This document shows, piece by piece, positions 62,301-64,000 of a stretch of DNA of 64,000 bases. How positions within the stretch are numbered: position 1 is the first letter of the stretch; each line of letters starts with the position of its first letter. A model generated the notes under the pieces. It did not search any database, was not told the DNA's origin, and worked only from the letters and a program-made list of their open reading frames with translations. The stretch spans positions 11,029 through 75,028 of the forward strand of contig JAZSFX010000038.1 in the NCBI GenBank assembly GCA_045532455.1, read 5' to 3'. The stretch is from Ornithomonoglobus_A sp045532455. GTDB lineage: Bacteria > Bacillota > Clostridia > UBA1381. The position numbers and the translations under genes are program-made.

Positions 62301-62519
62301 TGTGCGGTAACGTGGAATCATATCCTTTATAACTCTTGTTAAAACGTGGCCTATATGTGGCTTTCCGTTTGCAGTAGGTGGTCCGTCATAAAAGGTATAT
62401 ACCTCACCGTCCTTGCGGTCTTCGATACTCTTTTTGAATATATCGTTATCCTTCCAGAATTGTTCCACCTTTTTTTCACGTTCAACAAAGTTGAGGTCTG
62501 TAGGAACTTTATTGTACAT
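59400..62519 (-). CDS. ileS: Isoleucyl-tRNA synthetase, long (type 2-like)
   Basis: IleRS charges tRNA-Ile and edits Val. The 1039 residues exceed the ~930 of the E. coli type. HIGH appears as GPPTANGKPHIGHVLTRVI, KMSKS as GQKMSKSKGNAVDPFD, with the CP1 editing domain between them (AWTTTPWTLPSNVAL) and internal zinc-type Cys pairs (CPRCGTPLSSHE, CECKCGK, CPDCGEE). The length and C-terminal extension match the eukaryote-like IleS2 class seen in many Clostridia, which is often insensitive to mupirocin; resistance here is not tested. No T-box is present, since only 33 bases separate it from the upstream gene. Confidence 0.95.
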   Translation of the reverse strand: MYNKVPTDLNFVEREKKVEQFWKDNDIFKKSIEDRKDGEVYTFYDGPPTANGKPHIGHVLTRVIKDMIPRYRTMKGAKVIRKAGWDTHGLPVELEVEKLLGLDGKEQIEEYGLEPFINKCKESVWKYKGMWEDFSGTVGFWADMDDPYVTYHNDFIESEWWALKQIWEKGLLYKGHKIVPYCPRCGTPLSSHEVAQGYKDVKERSATAKFGVEGEENTYFLAWTTTPWTLPSNVALCVNPQEEYVKIKVDGVFYILAKALVEANFPETEYEIVESYVGKDLEYREYTPLFNFKELDKKAYYITCDDYVTLTDGTGIVHIAPAFGEDDNRVGRDYELPFLQLVDSKGEMTKETPWAGTFCKAADKEILVDLENRGLLFNAPKFEHSYPHCWRCDTPLIYYARESWFIKMSALKEKLINNNNKVNWIPESIGKGRFGEWLNNIQDWGLSRDRYWGTPLNVWECKCGKRHAIGSIAELKEMSSNCPDEIELHRPYIDAVTIKCPDCGEEMHRVKEVIDCWFDSGAMPFAQWHYPFENKEIFEENFPADFISEAVDQTRGWFYSLLAISTLIFDEAPYKNVIVLGHVQDENGQKMSKSKGNAVDPFDALETHGADAIRWYFYENSAPWLPNRFHAGAVTEGQRKFMGTLWNTYAFFVLYANIDNFDASKYEIEYDKLAVIDKWLLSKLNTLVKTVDENLANYKITETARALDSFVDELSNWYVRRSRTRFWLKDMPQDKINAYMTLYTALVTLCKASAPMIPFMSEDIYQNLVRSVDKEARESIHLCDFPQYDETLINKELEEKMEEVLNIVVLGRACRNSANIKNRQPIGTMYVKANSALDEFFAEIIKDELNIKEIKFTDDVSSFTDYSFKPQLKTLGRRFGKNLNEVREVLSSLDGAKAMAELKETGKIVINIAGATEDLTEEDLLIETKQSDSFETNSDKGITVVLDKRLTPELIEEGFVREIISKIQTMRKEAGFEVMDYIKVSCGDNEKISAIMDKNADYIMSEVLCDEIITTGAIGTVKEWNINDEKVTLGVKKGE

Positions 62520-62552
62520 TTTATATCACTCCTTAGCTGATTTACTTTCTAC

Positions 62553-63491
62553 TTAATTCGATTCGTTATTTCTATTAAATATGTCAAGCTTACTCTTAAA
62601 GTACTTCTGCACATATCCGCCTATGTACTCACCTCTTTGCTGTTTTTCTATAATATTCTGATAGAATGCGTATGAGCCGAAATTCAATATATTTTCCTTT
62701 ACTATATCTCTTAATTTTACGTCATTACCACGGTTTGCAGACATTCTACTCGCAGACAAGTTAATTCGGCTTTTCCTTATAGGAGCGGCCATTCTGTTTT
62801 CCTTTTCCATTCTTCTGAGCTCTTTTATGGAATACATTCTGTCCTCGTCGAAAAATTCGTCATCGTAATCAGCATCAAACTCATTGATTTCTTCTTCGAG
62901 TCTCTTTTTGATTGATACTGCATATTTGTCCATATCAGTTTCTGTAAACTCTTCGTCCTCTTTCTTTGCCTTTTCTAACTCCTTTTGTTCGATAACATAT
63001 TTCTTTTTGAAGAAAGGATACGAGAAAATTGTAATCAATCCAAACAATGCAGTTGATATAATCATTGACATATTTGGTGATATAAGATTTTTTTGTATAT
63101 CATCGGGGTCTATAATTATCGGATCGCAGATAACCTCAAAAACTCTGCTGTGGAAGAAAAACGCCACTCTTGCATCTTTCCAGAACATTGATTCGCTTTT
63201 CCCCCATGTAAAAGCACAAATCAAAGCAATCATAATTGCATATATGATAAACGTCGTCAACTGAACAAGCATATAAATCTTTTTCGACTTGATATCTCTT
63301 GCCATTCTTCGCATCATTAACAGGTTTCCGCCGAAAAATATCACCGCACATGTTACGCTGATAATAGCAAGTACAGGATAAAAAATTTCACCCTGAATAC
63401 TATCAATCTGAATTAATACCGAAGCAATCAGGCTCGGCACAACTGTTAAAATAAACATTTCACAAAATCTTCGTATAAATAAAAATTGCAT
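62553..63491 (-). CDS. Multi-pass membrane protein with acidic cytosolic domain, unknown function
   Basis: The start is ATG 63491 (GAGGGAG upstream), giving 312 residues. Four hydrophobic segments are visible: FCEMFILTVVPSLIASVLI, YPVLAIISVTCAVIFFGGNL, LTTFIIYAIMIALICAF and MIISTALFGLITIFSY. A cytosolic region follows with a strongly acidic stretch (EEEINEFDADYDDEFFDED) and a basic patch (APIRKSRINLSASRM). I do not recognise a family. It precedes ileS on the same strand and may share its transcript. Confidence 0.6.
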   Translation of the reverse strand: MQFLFIRRFCEMFILTVVPSLIASVLIQIDSIQGEIFYPVLAIISVTCAVIFFGGNLLMMRRMARDIKSKKIYMLVQLTTFIIYAIMIALICAFTWGKSESMFWKDARVAFFFHSRVFEVICDPIIIDPDDIQKNLISPNMSMIISTALFGLITIFSYPFFKKKYVIEQKELEKAKKEDEEFTETDMDKYAVSIKKRLEEEINEFDADYDDEFFDEDRMYSIKELRRMEKENRMAAPIRKSRINLSASRMSANRGNDVKLRDIVKENILNFGSYAFYQNIIEKQQRGEYIGGYVQKYFKSKLDIFNRNNESN

Positions 63492-63671
63492 TACTTTTCT
63501 CCCTCGTTCCTCATTTTTTACAATCATAGTTAATTATATCAAAATTTATAAGTATTGTCAATAACAAAACTCTCTTTTTTAATTATCACACAACGCAATA
63601 TTTTATCCTTACCAAATACTATGTATTATCTTGCTTTACCTGATATTGTGTTAAATTTTAGTCCACTTTTT

Positions 63672-63701
63672 TTGAAACATATCACATACGACTGATATAA
63701 T
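63672..63701 (+). promoter_or_regulatory. Promoter of the holin-like gene
   Basis: TTGAAA at 63672-63677 and TATAAT at 63696-63701 are 18 bases apart. A GGTATA/TATACC palindrome (63726-63740) lies in the leader. Confidence 0.6.
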
Positions 63702-63769
63702 AAAAACACAAAAGGTTCTGAAACGGTATATTATATACCAAAACAAACTATGAAAGGAGGCTGTAATAA

Positions 63770-64000
63770 ATGGAGAAGCTTTTTTGTAAATTTAATCTTT
63801 TCTGGGGTGCAACGGTAGCATTTATGTGCCAGATATTTGGCAGACACTGGTACTTGTTTGTTGCTTTTATGGTGCTTAACGTAACCGATTATATAACAGG
63901 CAATATAAAGGCTCGATATACAAAAACCGAAAACAGCTCTGCCGGTCTTCGCGTAATAGTAAAAAAAGCAGGAAGCAGGCATGCGATTGCCATTTCGTTT
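63770..64000 (+). CDS. Phage-holin-family protein, 5' part (cut by window end)
   Basis: ATG 63770 follows AAAGGAGG by 8 bases, and 77 codons are open to the window edge. The translation (MEKLFCKFNLFWGATVAFMC, then WYLFVAFMVLNVTDYITGNI and a KKAG segment) has the early hydrophobic helix and D-Y-I-T-G motif of the toxin-secretion/phage-lysis holin family. These small membrane proteins form pores for lytic enzymes. Whether it belongs to a prophage or a chromosomal lysis cassette depends on sequence beyond the window. Confidence 0.65.
   Translation, partial: MEKLFCKFNLFWGATVAFMCQIFGRHWYLFVAFMVLNVTDYITGNIKARYTKTENSSAGLRVIVKKAGSRHAIAISF

Overview
The window is about 64 kb of an AT-rich, low-GC Gram-positive chromosome. 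It most likely comes from an anaerobic Clostridia-type Bacillota (Firmicutes), possibly a gut lineage. The evidence is the ffs-dnaX-ybaB-recR block, a dnaG-rpoD operon, groESL under a CIRCE element, a Spo0A-type DNA-binding domain, a FeoB-associated Cys-rich protein, an mltG-trmR-trhP cluster, strong AGGAGG ribosome-binding sites and many TTGACA-17-TATAAT promoters. The species cannot be named from the sequence.

Layout. 0-5 kb: the 3' part of typA/bipA, a structured leader, and a large secreted leucine-rich-repeat protein. 5-9 kb: ruvC, argG and argH (the last steps of arginine synthesis), and a glycosyltransferase-like gene. 9-15.7 kb, mostly minus strand: a YihY membrane protein, M18 aminopeptidase, argS, ppa and an HtrA protease. 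15.9-19.4 kb: metF and a short metH, then tRNA-Pro. 19.4-23.5 kb: a TIM-barrel hydrolase-like gene and the feoA-feoB-FeoB-associated iron uptake operon with three DtxR-like operators. 23.6-28.7 kb: tadA, a DUF6514 gene, SRP RNA, dnaX, ybaB, recR and rnz. 28.7-35.7 kb: a corrinoid-activator-like ASKHA protein, an SLH-glucosaminidase cell-wall enzyme, an ABC-F ATPase, dtd and aconitase.

36.1-38.8 kb is a small accessory island. It holds a tape-measure-like fragment, a zinc-ribbon/DUF6173 pair, a MazF/PemK-like gene with a small partner, and two decayed zinc-ribbon fragments. Its codon use looks unlike that of its neighbours and it resembles phage-derived debris.

38.8-54.4 kb is almost entirely minus-strand housekeeping: two metallophosphoesterases, TraX-like, prmA, rpoD, dnaG, groESL, a Spo0A-like protein without a complete receiver domain, DUF421/DUF4363, an FAD enzyme, and the U32 peptidase-methyltransferase-mltG cluster. 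54.6-57.4 kb is an orphan polysaccharide co-polymerase/tyrosine-kinase/lipoprotein operon, followed by tRNA-Met. 57.8-63.5 kb holds a metallo-beta-lactamase-fold gene, ileS and a membrane protein. The window ends inside a holin-like gene.

The least explained signals are: a family of three ~100-bp imperfect palindromes, each abutting the stop codon of a minus-strand gene (at 11.8, 40.1 and 53.2 kb); an 86-nt hairpin at 48.5 kb with wobble-compensated arms; a terminator-like hairpin that contains the start codon of the DUF421 gene; the short Spo0A; and the co-occurrence of a MetH lacking its reactivation domain with a corrinoid activator lacking its ferredoxin domain. I found no CRISPR array and no intact insertion sequence.
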